Below, one piece after another: positions 34,603 through 45,584 of a DNA stretch of 64,000 bases. Source of the DNA: Apodospora peruviana (taxonomy: Eukaryota > Ascomycota > Sordariomycetes > Sordariales > Lasiosphaeriaceae); contig JAUEDM010000001.1 of the NCBI GenBank assembly GCA_033439685.1, forward strand, positions 8,556,001-8,620,000, given 5' to 3'. The notes under the pieces are model-generated. The model had not been told where the DNA came from and searched no databases. It saw only the letters and a list, made by a program, of their open reading frames with translations. Position 1 is the first letter of the stretch; each line of letters begins with the position of its first letter. The position numbers were made by a program, and so were the translations under genes.

Positions 34603-34713
34603 AATGATGAGCAGCAGCTTCCTTAACTACCAGCCACGACGCGCTCCCTACCTAGGTAACATCCACTCTCATGTCTTCGCAGTATCGGAGACCATAACGA
34701 CTTACGCCGCTAT

Positions 34714-35896
34714 TTACTCGAGCAGTCTACTCGAGCAACCATCACCGCCGCTCGCGATAAATTGCAGGATTCGCACCAGGCCTTGCACGTCCCCATTTGC
34801 TGTGCCCGCCTTGTCAGAATCCACCCAACCTTCCGTTCGGCCGCCTCCAAAATCAATGAGCCATGCATCGCCATGGACGTCGATAAGAATGTTATCAGGC
34901 TTGGCATCTCCCCAGATAATACTGGCCCGATGTAAGGCGGTTAGTGTATCGTGGATTTGCTTCGCCCACCGATCCATTGAGGCACCAGGAGTTTCTGGTC
35001 CAACGGCGAACGTGAGAGGAGAGTCTTCATGTTCCTCGATGAGATGCAGGAGCAAGCCGATCAGCTGGCTCCTTTCGTTCCGAACAACTCCATACAGGCG
35101 GGAAGTGCGTACACCAGCTCCAAGGTTGGCGCTGGCAATCTTTTCGTACGTCTCAACTTCCTTCTTTGCAGCCATGTCATCCGGGTACGGGCTCGCCTTG
35201 AAATAGAGATATTGGTCGCCGATGCGCACCCGTGTTGGATTCGAGTCAAAAGGATGCTGCGGGTCGTCACAGATAACTACGATATCTGCAGGTGTAAAAG
35301 ATGGGAAAGAAGTCGTCCATGGCATACTTTGCAGGCGTCTGTCCTCCAGCTCCTCTAGACTCCCGGGGGGCCAGCGATCTTCGTCCAAATCGAGAGGTTC
35401 GATCTTCCCATGGGCCAGAATCTCGTCAGAGGCAACGAGATCACACTCGAAAGACGCAGTGGGAACAAAGTAACTCAGTGTGAGCTTTCCGATCTCAAGC
35501 GGTGGCGGAGGGGGCGAGAGGTGCTCAAAATCGGCAACACAGGGGCTGACTGCCCAGTCAAAGCAGTCGACCAAACTGAGACGGCCGGGTACGTCTCCTT
35601 CTTCATCAGTATCCTCAGAGGATCCATCATATGTTCATCTCGGAGAGCAAGAGTGCGAAATAGCTGTGGAACTCCTTGAACCGAATAGGTGAGTTACGGA
35701 AGTCTGATGACGATACACGAATGCGAAATTGACTGGTGTGGAGTTGGACTTCAAGACTAAACCATTGAGGCTCCTCTCCTTCGTTGGCAGTCGAGAAGCC
35801 GCAAGTACGATATTTTGGGCTTTTCTCCATGGGTTGTTGGAATTGATCAATTTGGGAGACGCTGTCGTTTTGTCTTTGCGAAGGATGGGAATGCAA
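34714..35896 (-). pseudogene. Kinase-like (APH/choline-kinase-like fold) gene with one frameshift
   Basis: Mould-specific kinase-like family. The N-terminal frame 35896-35638 reads VQLHTSQFRIRVSSSDFRNS and RFKEFHSYFALLLSEMN. The text then continues one base out of frame (about 35640) as YDGSSEDTDEEGDVPGR and runs open to the stop at 34714. The catalytic part is intact: RVRIGDQYLYFKA (with the Lys), KKEVETYEKI, LIGLLLHLIEEH, IIWGDAKPDNILID (catalytic Asp) and WLIDFGGGRTEGWVD (the DFG equivalent). No GT-AG intron fits the switch, since the only GT nearby would make an intron of about 17 nt. So there is a single-base indel, a sequencing error, or a recent loss of function. Substrate unknown. It is flanked by the direct repeats at 34381 and 36447. 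Confidence 0.7.
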
Positions 35897-36140
35897 TGCC
35901 TTTTATTAACTTTTTTGCAATCGCGGTATCGTGGTTGTAGGTCTTCCAACAAAATAGCCCGAGGAAAGAAGTGGGATTGTCTGTCGGGTGTACTAGGTAA
36001 TCATATGATCACAAAGGGTTCGGATTAGCGGGGGTATAGGTTTGGTTGTGGTAAAATCATTCGTTTTTGTTCCGAGGTGACGCGCGAGAGCCGACGCGTC
36101 ACACCGGTGAGTAGTGTAGTGCAGAGCTGGTGGGATCAGC

Positions 36141-36164
36141 AGTCACGTGATGTAACACGTGACT
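36141..36164. promoter_or_regulatory. Inverted repeat with two CACGTG E-boxes, 6-nt spacer
   Basis: Perfect 9-base arms AGTCACGTG / CACGTGACT around ATGTAA. CACGTG is the core site of bHLH regulators (and the fungal Cbf1/SREBP type). About 250 bases 5' of the kinase-like frame, so it may belong to its promoter. The same two-box spacing recurs at 62473-62490. Confidence 0.5.
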
Positions 36165-36446
36165 CCCGGTTCTGGTTCACCAGCCAGGCGTGGATATAGA
36201 TCCACCAACATTGTCCCTTTCCCTCGCATGCGGCACGTCTAGGGCAACTAACTCCCTTGCAAACGCGCGCTGAAGCAGGCCGCGCCGCCGCAACTACGTT
36301 TGGTTGGCAAGGAAGGAAATCCGCAACGCGTTAGTGCAACCAACCCGTCACAAGGGCGATGAAGAATCACACCAGAGTAATCCGCAGTGTTGGGAATGGG
36401 AGTTGATAAACGGAATTGTGAAACGCTACATAAATGGTGTTTAAGT

Positions 36447-36690
36447 GTCCAATCACGATCCGGCCTGGCGGCCTCGATGAGAACTTGAGAAGCCTGGACA
36501 TTTTCTGCACAGACAATTTGTCCAAGGTACCTAGTTATATCACCATGAAACCTGTAATCTCGGACTTAGGTGTTTATTGATTATTCATTATTCGACGACT
36601 TGGATAGATATCGCTGTTATTTCATCATTGACGACGGATGGGTGGTGGGGGGGGGGAGGGGGATCTCGGTACAGTGTCTCAGTTTCTCAC
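36447..36690 (+). repeat. Diverged direct repeat, right copy
   Basis: Counterpart of 34381-34590, in the same orientation. It starts with the 18-base identity and keeps the GATAGATATCG and ATCATTGACGACG blocks. Together the copies bracket the kinase-like gene. Confidence 0.65.
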
Positions 36691-37845
36691 TCATATCCGT
36701 AGAACGTGAGTTTCTTGCTTTTTTCGTACAGAATCGAGGCTTCCCTTGTTCTGGGTCAGCCCTCGTTCTCTAGCTCGCATCTGAACTCACAAATCGCAAC
36801 ACAAGGCCTCGCTTCAGCAGCTATCTGCAACTCATGTAGCTACCCCGTAACCCGTTCCACCCACACCATAGGTACCTATCGAGGACCGAGCAGCAGCATC
36901 TTCAATCAGTTAGCCAAGACGGGCTTCCTATCACTGACTCTCTTACCCTTTACATCGAGTCAAGGAGGTGCTGAACGAACGCCATTCAGGAGACTTGCGG
37001 TCAAGATCTCGTCCTGTGGCTAGCTGGGAGGGGAGCGTCTCCAGAGATTTTTCTTGATCAGATGCAAGTCGGAGAAGTATGTTACAGCGCTGAAGACCGA
37101 AATCCTACCGGCGTGACTGTCTTGCGAGCTACATAAGATAGCGCCTTAATGATTCGGGTTCACTCGTGGCGAAGGTGTGTAGGTAAGGTAATAAACAGGT
37201 TGATGCGGGGAGAGGCATGTTTGGTGGCTGGCTGAGCACGCAGGAGTGACAGGGGACTCAACCGGGAAAGGCTGTGATAGACTCCCGTGGCTGCATATTC
37301 CCAATATTCAAGTCGACTTGAGGAGGTTCCAAATATTCCTCATGCTCGACCCCGGCCAAGCACATCCTCCTTGACTGCTTATGGCGAGTAGTTACATTGG
37401 ATGACAGTGACACATTCAGGATACGTCTACCGACGTAAATCAAAGCCCCACAACGCAGATCAATAGCACCTGGCTGGCAATAGTTTATGGTCTAGAACAT
37501 CATCAGATCTTCCAAATAAGGTTCATTGCATTCTCGCGGCGGCGGCTGAGTCTCCTGTTGGCCATTCAGCCCGGAACAGTCATTCCGGTCGCGTTGACCT
37601 TTGACCTCACCGTCTGGTTATGGAAGACCTTGATGATCGGAAGGGCTGTGCAAATTTAACTAACTACCTACCTACCTTCTGGGACTTTGCCTTGGAATCT
37701 AATATTTAAACTGGCCTTGACCCTTCCTTACTCTTCCTCGTTCGCAGCAAGTTTCACATCATTTCACGCACTATTTGAGCTGGAAATCGTCACCATCAGA
37801 TTGTCATATACATCGTCCATTACAGAACCCACACACATAGAAGAT

Positions 37846-39730
37846 ATGGCGGTGAGTTTCAGATCTCGGATTTCTATGGCATCTGAGCAAGCTCTACTGA
37901 CTGATTAAGCACAGAACCAGCAGATGAATGGTGTAGATATTCTTGTCAGGAACTGGGCTGAGCTTACTTTCACCCCCTTGACGCCCGTGATTCACGGAGG
38001 TCTTCTGGAAGATGATCCCCTGTCTCCCATCGAGACTTATCCGTTCGAGCATACCTATACCATTGCTCAGACCGCAGGCAGCTCCCGAACCTCTGCATTT
38101 TTGTCCTTCAAACTTGATAACCAAGACCAGATGCTTGTTATCTGGGTTAGCATGGTGCCGGGAGTAACTCTATTCGATGCTAAGGCATGTATCCCATGCC
38201 CACAACAAAAACATACCAAGTCCACAAGCTGACTGTAGAAAAGGTTGGAATTTTCCCGCGGGAACAGGAACTGAACGATGAGCTTCTAGAAAAGCTGTCG
38301 GATCCTGAAAGCAGCGCCAAGGCTCACGGATTCGACACTCTTACCCTCTGGGACGTGAAGATCCCTGAAGGAGTCAAGCCCATCTGGGTATATTCTTCGA
38401 GAACCACCGTACTTATCAATGAGCAGGCTGGGCTGACCGACTTTCTCAAACCAGATTCTTGCTGCTGTCCAGATCGATGACCAAGCGACTGACGACTCAC
38501 ACCCCTACGCGCTCTCCATGACTGGCAATGTTGGCGTAGAGGTATTCATTCGGGACCCCGAATTATACGCCAGGAGTCTCGAGGTTGTCGAGGATGTCGG
38601 CGAGGATGCGCCATGGCCTTACAAGATTGCGGCTGGTCCCGGACAACAAGTCGGCCAGCCGGCCCACGAAAACATCACTCTAGCGGCTTTGATCCAGTCT
38701 GGGTTCATCAAGCCAACAACCTACAACGATGTTATCGGCGGGTTTTCCTTGAAGATTGGCGATCCGGACACATGGGAGTTCATCCGCGGCGTGTTCTGGA
38801 ACGACGACCCGGCATGTGCGCTGTTCAACGACGACACCAATAACAACGGCAACTTCGCATGGGGTGCTGACTGGGGCAGTGGCTTCAAGTTCAACTTTGG
38901 TGTGTTTCGTGACAACATCATCCGACGCTCGCACTTTGGCGACCTGCAGTTTCTGCACGCCATGGGCTCCAAGGTCGGCGAGTCGCCGAGCATAACCCGA
39001 CGCAACATTCTGCTCTGGCTTGAGGTCATGTATAAGCTGGCTTGCGGGAACCAGGGCATTAGCTGGAATGACCGCATCGACTCCAAACTCGGGGCCTTGT
39101 TCAACGACAACACCAGCCCGCAGGGCAGCAGCACATTCCGGGCTCTGATTCTCGGCAAGACGACAAGATACACAAATGTTTTGCTTGACCGTCGAGCCAT
39201 CGGAAGCTGCTTCCACGTAATTCAGGACTCTTACGCACTTGGCCACTGTCTACGGCGCGTTGAGAATCGGCACCAGATGGTCTGGGCTGATTACAAGGCG
39301 CCAGGCGCGGTGGCCTGGGTCACAGGCTTTTTCAAGAAAGCGCCGAGTGAGTTCAATTTCCATCCCAAAGTAATTGAAAGGATCTCTACGCTAATTAACA
39401 CGTCATAAATGAACAGAGATCGTGTCCTTCCCCGCTGACAGCCCCGGTCGTTTCAAGGAGATTCTCAACTTCCACAGCTACGAAGGCCAGAGCGAGCGGC
39501 ACGATATGTACGATATAGTCCAAAAGGGCACAAGCCTGGACGCTAGCAACGTGAACAGCTTTAATACCCTCCTGGGAGCCAGGGATGCGATCGACAAGTG
39601 TTCGGAGTTGGTAAAGTTCTGGCAGTCCAGGGCTTCTTGGGATGATGTGGTGCGGCCCTACTTCGAGGAAGTCTTTGCACTGTCTCCTCAGGCTACCCCG
39701 AGCAACAACAAGGTGGATGAGGACATTTAG
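37846..39730 (+). CDS. Hypothetical protein with zinc phospholipase C / P1 nuclease-like metal signature
   Basis: Large protein with a tiny first exon (37846-37851, coding MA), then 37915 to about 38185, about 38230-38387, 38455-39349 and 39418-39730. The intron near 38186-38229 only fits as a GC-AG intron (AAG|GCATGT...CACAAG), joining VPGVTLFDAK to LTVEKVGIFPREQE. The C-terminal half carries RGVFWNDDPACALFND, RSHFGDLQFLHAMGS and, later, CFHVIQDSYALGHCLRR. The order H-x3-D-x4-GH with an earlier FGDLQFLHAM resembles the metal ligands of the zinc-dependent phospholipase C / S1-P1 nuclease fold. There is no signal peptide, which is unusual for that fold. The N-terminal half is of unknown type. 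The function (phosphoesterase, possibly membrane-active) is inference only. Confidence 0.65.
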
Positions 39731-40069
39731 GTGTGCGTCAGAGCGGAAACGGGTTCGTCTTGTTGTTCTCTCTCCTATTATTGCTTAGAAATACATGCCG
39801 AATCGTCCAAGCTAAATTTCAGCCTGTTCATGGAGCTTTACGACCGACAGATCAATCTTCAGTTGGTCCCACGCTTTCCCGTGTATCACCGGAGCTGGCT
39901 CGTCTATGGCGCAGAGCATCAGATGGAGAATTTGAAGATATCTGAGCAACTTGCGTGATCAATGTATGGCAGTGAATCAACCACTTTGTATGCTCAAGGT
40001 CCCAAACAGTTGTCTACATGTATATAGACGTGGGTTCGCAGCATTCCTGTTTCTTCGTAGCAGCCGTCA

Positions 40070-40745
40070 TGCAACCAACAAAACCATCACCATCCTCAAC
40101 CACACCAAAACCGAAGACATCACCTGTAAGTTGGCAGTCTCGCAACATCATGACGTTCAAGGTAACACCACCAAGCACACCCACATTGACAATGCCGTTT
40201 GGTCGATCTCTACGCCTCCGGGCCAGCGCCCCGACGAGCCTGAGCGCAACGAGCACCGGTTCACCAGCAAAGACCAGCAGAACCTGCAGGAATTGTTCAC
40301 TCTCGGCGGCGCTGTGATGTCTCCCTATTACATCTCAGAGACCACCTGTATTTAATTGACCACCCTGGATGTCCCGGAGTGGGATGCCTCCTGGAGACGC
40401 TGAAGCCAAACCACCAGACAGCAGATTCATGACCTGCTGAAAGGGAACAAGAAACTCAAGGCCCCTGATTGTCAAGATGTTGTATAAACGGGAGCCTGAT
40501 TGGGACGATAGAGATGTACCGGTATGCTATCCTGAACCTTTTCCCTCCAGTCGCTTCAGCTACCAAGTGCATGATTTGCTAACAAGCGGACAACCAAAGG
40601 ACTTCTAACAGGTACCGGTTCCCCCTGGGGCGATCCGTTTTCCGCATCAACGCAACTCCCGAGGAGCTCGGATTTTCAGGATTGAACTTGCAGAATCAGC
40701 AGCCCAGACTGGGATATAAGGTGGCCCAACAGACAGGGAACGGTG
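40070..40745 (+). pseudogene. Decayed gene downstream of the PLC-like gene
   Basis: One frame reads protein-like text from about 40079: TNKTITILNHTKTEDITCKL, then HTHIDNAVWSISTPPGQRPD and RFTSKDQQNLQELFTLGGAV. After stop codons at about 40354 and 40399 the same frame goes on as TTLDVPEWDASWRR and QIHDLLKGNKKLKAPDCQD. Then a shift by one gives MLYKREPDWDDRDVP up to a good donor GTATGC. A last piece, YRFPLGRSVFRINATPEELG, follows. The pattern of interrupted but collinear coding text suggests a pseudogene. Family not recognised. It lies on the same strand 340 bases after the PLC-like gene. Confidence 0.4.
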
Positions 40746-41730
40746 AGTCCAGCCAGCGTCGACCAAATTTCATTTCGGGAATGCTGAAGTCCTGCTCGTG
40801 ATATGAGGACTACGGATAGGTCGGTCCCAAGAACAAACTTGAGGGCGGTCGACAGTGAGCATAGTTGCATGGGCGGATGGATCCGGCGCAATCACTCGGG
40901 CTTGTCATAAGGCATCTTTGATATTTCGTCCATCTCTCACATAGGTATGCAGTAATTTACTTTCTTGGCTGCGTCTATTCTCGGTAATGGGAGTCTTTTC
41001 TCCTTCCGTATTATCTTTCCTGACTGAGATGTACACAATATTCCACCTTCGTTTGCGATACGGTTGGGCATTTGGCTGGTGATCTGACATACAGAGAAAG
41101 ATGAAGTAGAAGCGTGGAGAGAGACGCAATCCGGATTTCACAAGGCAAGGTCTTAAAAGATATCCAAAAGTCCCTCAAATCACGCGGTGTCCCCTTGTTG
41201 GTATTTTTTATTTCTAGCTGTTGAATGTGGACGCTTCATTATGTCATTCTCGAACAGCCTTGCCGAACAAGAGCAATGTTGGTTTTTTCGGTTCAGACCT
41301 CACCTCCGAGTTCAACATCGCGACCCCGTTTTACATCAGAATTGACATGGGGCGTAATGATGGGCTTAGCAGATTACGTTCCGGGAGAAGATAATCCTAC
41401 ACTAGGAATCCCCTCCGTAGATCATTCATTCTCCTAGAGCTAACCCGGATACCCCCGCTCCATGGAAAAATCGAACCGCGGACCTTAACCGAGTGGATGG
41501 CTACTTATTAACCTGCGCACAACTGTCTCCTAAATCAATTATCCGCCCGCATGCGGCCTGTAAGATGCCAAGACTCGGACTCAGGACAGCCTGCGTGGCC
41601 GGGGGAGAAGACGATATTACGGGTACTTGGGTAGATAAATAACTACCGGACTCGACCTGGATACTGGATCCTGCTCATTCCGCCCAGCCTCACGGCAACC
41701 AACCCCTGACATCGTCTCCTGGTCTACGCA
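40746..41730. other. Intergenic upstream of the GH79 gene
   Basis: About 1 kb without a supported gene; the last 300 bases are the likely GH79 promoter. Confidence 0.4.
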
Positions 41731-43290
41731 ATGATGCTATACACCGCTTTGACGGCGGGCTCACTGCTCACAGCAATTTCTCTGGCAGCTGATGTCCCGT
41801 CCTATACGCTCGACTCAAAGAAACCATCATCCCCAATTTCCCAGGCCCATGTCTCGCAATTTGTAAGCTACTCGTTTGAGCCGGCGTTCTGGGCCGAGTT
41901 CTTCGGCGAGCCGGACTCTCCCAGAAACCTCACATTTACTCTGCTGAACCACCTCCACGAGCGCGGAGCGAGGCCCATTATCAGGGCTGGCGGCATCTCC
42001 ATGGACAGCATGATCTACGATCCTGGTCAAAAGCTTTCGGCGGTGCGCACCGAGAACGGCAAGGGTGGCATCTACAGAACCACCATCGGACCGGCCTTCT
42101 ACAAGCAGTGGGACAACTTCCCCGAGGGAACAACTTTTGTCTCGACTCTTAACTTCGGCAACAACTCGATCGATATCGCCAAGGGGCTCGCCGTTGCATC
42201 ATACAAACTGCAGCGCGACAAGATCGTGTACTATGAACTCGGCAACGAGCCAACCAACTACCCCGAAAGCCGCTGGAAGCGCAGCACAGAGGCCTACGTC
42301 TCGCAATGGCGCAGCTTTACGTCTCAGATCGACGCGGCCATCAGCAACACCAGCCACGGTAAGTGGTGGGCGTCGAGCGCAACCACCGACGTGACCGGCC
42401 TCAAAGTCCGGCCGTCGGACCTCATCCCCGCGGGCGTAAACTCGACGGGCCAGGTCGGGCAGTACTCAATCCACAGTTACGCATTCGCGACGTGCGACCC
42501 GGCGCGCGAGCGACGCGCTACTATCGCCAACATCCTCAACCACACCGACCTGCTCCGCTACGCCGACTCGGAGATCTACCCTTCAGCAAAGGCGGCCATG
42601 GACTCGGGAGCGCAGTGGGCCATCGGCGAGTTCAACTCGATCGCTTGCAGCGGCAAGCCTAACGTCAGCGACACGTTCGCGCAGGCGCTCTGGACCGCCG
42701 ACGTGGAACTCATTTATGCGGTCCGCAACGCGACGAGCGTGCACCTGCACCAGGGCGCCACGCTCGTGTTTCAGTCAAACCAGCAGCTCAACACGCCCGG
42801 AGACGACGGTACCCCGGGTTTTAGTAGCTATTCCCTGCTCTATCCGATCGATTCGAGCAAACGGGGCGAGGCGCGCGTGCTGCCGGTTTTCGTGTCGCAG
42901 CTGCTTGTGACCGAAGCGTTGGGGGGTGGTGGACGGATCGCTGCCCTGAAAACGCCTGCTGGGATCCAAGAGAGAGAGTTTTCGGCGTATGCTGTCTTTG
43001 GGAGGGGAGAAAAGCCGACGAAGCTGGTCATCTTGAATATGAAGCCATTTTATGTTGGCGGAAACGGGGTTCCGTCGACATTGTCTCTTGATATTGGGGA
43101 GCACTCAGGCGCGACTGTCAAGCGCATGACTGCTCCGAGTGTTGACGAGAAGGATTCGGCCAAGGTTACGTGGGCGGGACAGTCGTTTCGGAATGGTAAG
43201 GCGGTGGGAGAGGTAACTGTTGAGGCTTTGGGGCCGAGCGAGAAGGTGTCGGTCAGGGAGAGCGAGGCTGTTCTTGTTACGTTCAAGTAA
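41731..43290 (+). CDS. Secreted GH79 family beta-glucuronidase
   Basis: Fungal GH79 glycoside hydrolase that removes (4-O-methyl-)glucuronic acid from arabinogalactan or related glycans outside the cell. A 519-residue intronless frame. Residues 1-20 (MMLYTALTAGSLLTAISLAA) form a signal peptide. The (beta/alpha)8 core shows RPIIRAGGISMDSM (81-94), the acid/base motif YELGNEPTNYP with Glu173, GQYSIHSYAF, and the nucleophile motif WAIGEFNSIACSG with Glu300. A C-terminal beta-domain follows from about 390 (SAYAVFGRGEKPTKLVILNM). Several Asn-x-Ser/Thr sites fit a secreted glycoprotein. Two adjacent ATG codons make the start ambiguous by one residue. Intronless structure and high third-position GC contrast with its decayed surroundings, but no transfer is implied. 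Confidence 0.93.
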   Translation: MMLYTALTAGSLLTAISLAADVPSYTLDSKKPSSPISQAHVSQFVSYSFEPAFWAEFFGEPDSPRNLTFTLLNHLHERGARPIIRAGGISMDSMIYDPGQKLSAVRTENGKGGIYRTTIGPAFYKQWDNFPEGTTFVSTLNFGNNSIDIAKGLAVASYKLQRDKIVYYELGNEPTNYPESRWKRSTEAYVSQWRSFTSQIDAAISNTSHGKWWASSATTDVTGLKVRPSDLIPAGVNSTGQVGQYSIHSYAFATCDPARERRATIANILNHTDLLRYADSEIYPSAKAAMDSGAQWAIGEFNSIACSGKPNVSDTFAQALWTADVELIYAVRNATSVHLHQGATLVFQSNQQLNTPGDDGTPGFSSYSLLYPIDSSKRGEARVLPVFVSQLLVTEALGGGGRIAALKTPAGIQEREFSAYAVFGRGEKPTKLVILNMKPFYVGGNGVPSTLSLDIGEHSGATVKRMTAPSVDEKDSAKVTWAGQSFRNGKAVGEVTVEALGPSEKVSVRESEAVLVTFK

Positions 43291-44566
43291 GATGGATAGT
43301 ATGAATTGCAGCCGAATATGGAGTGGTATGTACTAGTATCGTTCCGCGTCGTTGGCAGTTTCGTGAAATGAACCCGACGTATGTGATTGGTGGATAGGGG
43401 GTAATCATCGCCGACAACGTCGCTTGGACATGGCCAGTTGGTTAGTGCTGACGAAGGATCGTTTCCGCGTATTGGAACAGTGGCATGACTGACGGGTTGG
43501 GGCTATTCATTGGCAGGAGGTTGCAGATTCATTCGGGCGCAATGTCGGACTCGACGGTGTTTCTTTCTTTGCAAGTTGATAAATTTAATGCAAACTGACA
43601 GAGGACGTAAGAAAACAAGAGGTCAGTTGCCTACCACCAAAACTTACCTTGCACTTGCCAACCAAAAGTTACCCTGCACTTGCAAACTTCAAATTCCACC
43701 AAGTCCTATCTCCCGCAAAACTTACCTTGCAACGGGGGCAAAAGACGGGGGAAGGCATTGCTATATATGCGAGGATTCGGACTTTCCCACGGAGTGGCGG
43801 GCGCGTACGAGTCAGGTGCAAGAATGGTTGAAGTACAAGTGTCCCTTAAGGTAGACTAGTTCGACTACACGAGTAAGATAGATGCTTAGCTAAACTGTTT
43901 CTCATAATAACAATGATTGTCACGGTTCATCGCGATTTAAGTGGCCCACGCCCTTCGTGGCAACAGAGGCGTTAACCGCCGGCCTTCCGGGGAGATCCAG
44001 AGCTCTAACGAGAGCCTGCTAACACGGCAATCACGAGGGGCCGGAGGTCAGAAACCGGATGACCTCTTATCCCTCCCCGTCGATGACGATCTGAATCAGT
44101 CGCCTTCCTTACACCAAGGGCAGAAGGCGTGCCATCTTTTTTGTCGATGACTGGTACACTCCTGCTCAGCCCTTTGTTTCGTGAACTTTATTTGGGCTTG
44201 CCCCTGCCGGCTCACTCGCCACTTAGGTATATACAGATAACCCCTTCCCTTCCGGACTGGATCAGAGCAAGATCTCTTCTCCATCTCACTTGCCTCTCGT
44301 TCTCTCCACAGCTCTGTTTTGCTAGATCAACTCCGTTTGTTTGCTCTCCCAATACTGCATTCAACTGTTAGCCAGCACTTTTAGTCCACGATCCAACTCA
44401 TTCAGCAGGCATACCCCTTTTCGCAAATTTCAATCTGTCCATTCCATATTTAGGTAAATGTAGGTACCTCGGTTGACCCTGTTCTTACCTTAGATATTGG
44501 GCGACGATTGACCAATTGACCGATTGTTCTAGCGATAATTTGCCGAGTGAGACCCCCGGGATCACA
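43291..44566. other. Intergenic, repeat-like segments
   Basis: No supported gene. Near 43635-43735 a motif of the form AAA(A/G)(C/G)TTACC(T/C)TGCA occurs three times about 30-65 bases apart, looking like a decayed short repeat. The GC-rich block 43930-44150 differs in composition from its flanks. Confidence 0.4.
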
Positions 44567-45210
44567 ATGTCGAACTACGCCAGCCCGGAAACAGCTTACG
44601 ACAAACCCAGAGTGAGTCGAGTCTGGACTCTTTGGGGCAGCGACGAGAAAAGTCAAGCTGTCGAGTTAGACCGTTACCGCCCGGATCGACTATCGCCCGC
44701 AACGTCGGACCACATCAACCCGAAAAACGGAGTCTGGCCGGCGATGGAAACCTGGACACTGTGGGGCAGCGACGAGGAAGTCAAGCGGACGAAGATCGTG
44801 ACCGTGGAAATGATCACAGCCGCGATGAAGACGGCAACCTGATCGAGCATACGGTAAGTAATCACTCTATCCTCGTGGTCCCCCCACCACGTCTGGCCGA
44901 ACCACAAGGAAATAATGATGGAACTTCTTTGCTGACCGGCGACGATAACCTCACTAGGCAGCAGTCTGGGTGACGGTCGATGAGATATCAAGGGCCACCG
45001 GCAATGTCTCCGATCGACAGCGCGACAACCACGTGGCTATTCAATGCCTGGAAGTTCTTGTATGATGTGGCTTGGTTGGTTTGTTTTTGTTACTAGGGGT
45101 GGTTGTTTTTTGGATTACCGACTCTCTTGCGTCGGCTGGACTCGATGGAGAGAGATTACTCAACAATTCGACTTTTACATCTGGAGAATGGATTTGGAAC
45201 ATGATAGCAA
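44567..45210 (+). CDS. Small putative membrane or hydrophobic protein, partly resolved
   Basis: Start ATG 44567 (MSNYASPETAYDKPR). The first exon contains VWTLWGSDEKSQ and, 120 bases later, TWTLWGSDEEVK, an internal duplication. Two 3' introns look real. GTAAGT at about 44853 to ACTAG at 44957 joins EDGNLIEHT to AAVWVTVDEISRATGNVSD. Then GTATGA at 45060 to CTAG at about 45096 joins HVAIQCLEVL to GWLFFGLPTLLRRLDS, ending FGT and a stop at about 45209. The duplicated segment lies in another frame than the 3' exons. Either an intron removes it (GTGAGT 44609 to GGGGCAG near 44767, in phase) or the frame is broken. No family recognised. Confidence 0.4.
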
Positions 45211-45584
45211 GGAAACTCAGGAAGACCTTCATGTATCAAATACATACATGTCCTTGGCGCCTGATGGCGCTTGTGGAAATAAGAAGTAGACCTAGAGCCT
45301 CGGGGCTCTTCAGGTGGTTACCAATTCTTCATACAAACCCAGGGTCGTGCATCAACCCTCACCTCACTGCCAGCCGTTAACTACAAGTGGCAATTTTGTT
45401 TTCAACTGCCTGTATCCACCATCGCCAATATCATGTTGTGGAAAAGCCAAACAAACTCATCCACTTGAGCACAAATCAGACCCGCCAAAGGTGGATTCCC
45501 CGAGGCAAACAAACACCGCACCTTCCACATGAACTGTTCCAACACCTCCACCACCATCAACACAACCTAATCAATAGTAAAACA
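45211..45584. other. Intergenic upstream of tRNA-Val
   Basis: About 370 bases with no supported gene; the last 100 bases are C/A-rich. Confidence 0.4.

Larger units (their letters stand above)
35897..37845. other. Intergenic with twin E-box palindrome and right repeat copy
   Basis: No gene supported in 1.9 kb. It contains an inverted repeat with two CACGTG boxes at 36141-36164, the right direct-repeat copy and a G-rich run at about 36645-36662. Confidence 0.45.

Noticed and set aside
41420..41500. Minus-strand sequence CGGTTAAGG...GGTTCGATT resembled tRNA D- and T-arm consensus.
   Set aside because: No acceptor stem or anticodon arm could be paired; at most a decayed tRNA-like fragment.
43510..43854. 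Frame ending CYICEDSDFP...KYKC, reminiscent of a zinc knuckle.
   Set aside because: Too few ligands and repeat-derived sequence; no retroelement domain nearby.
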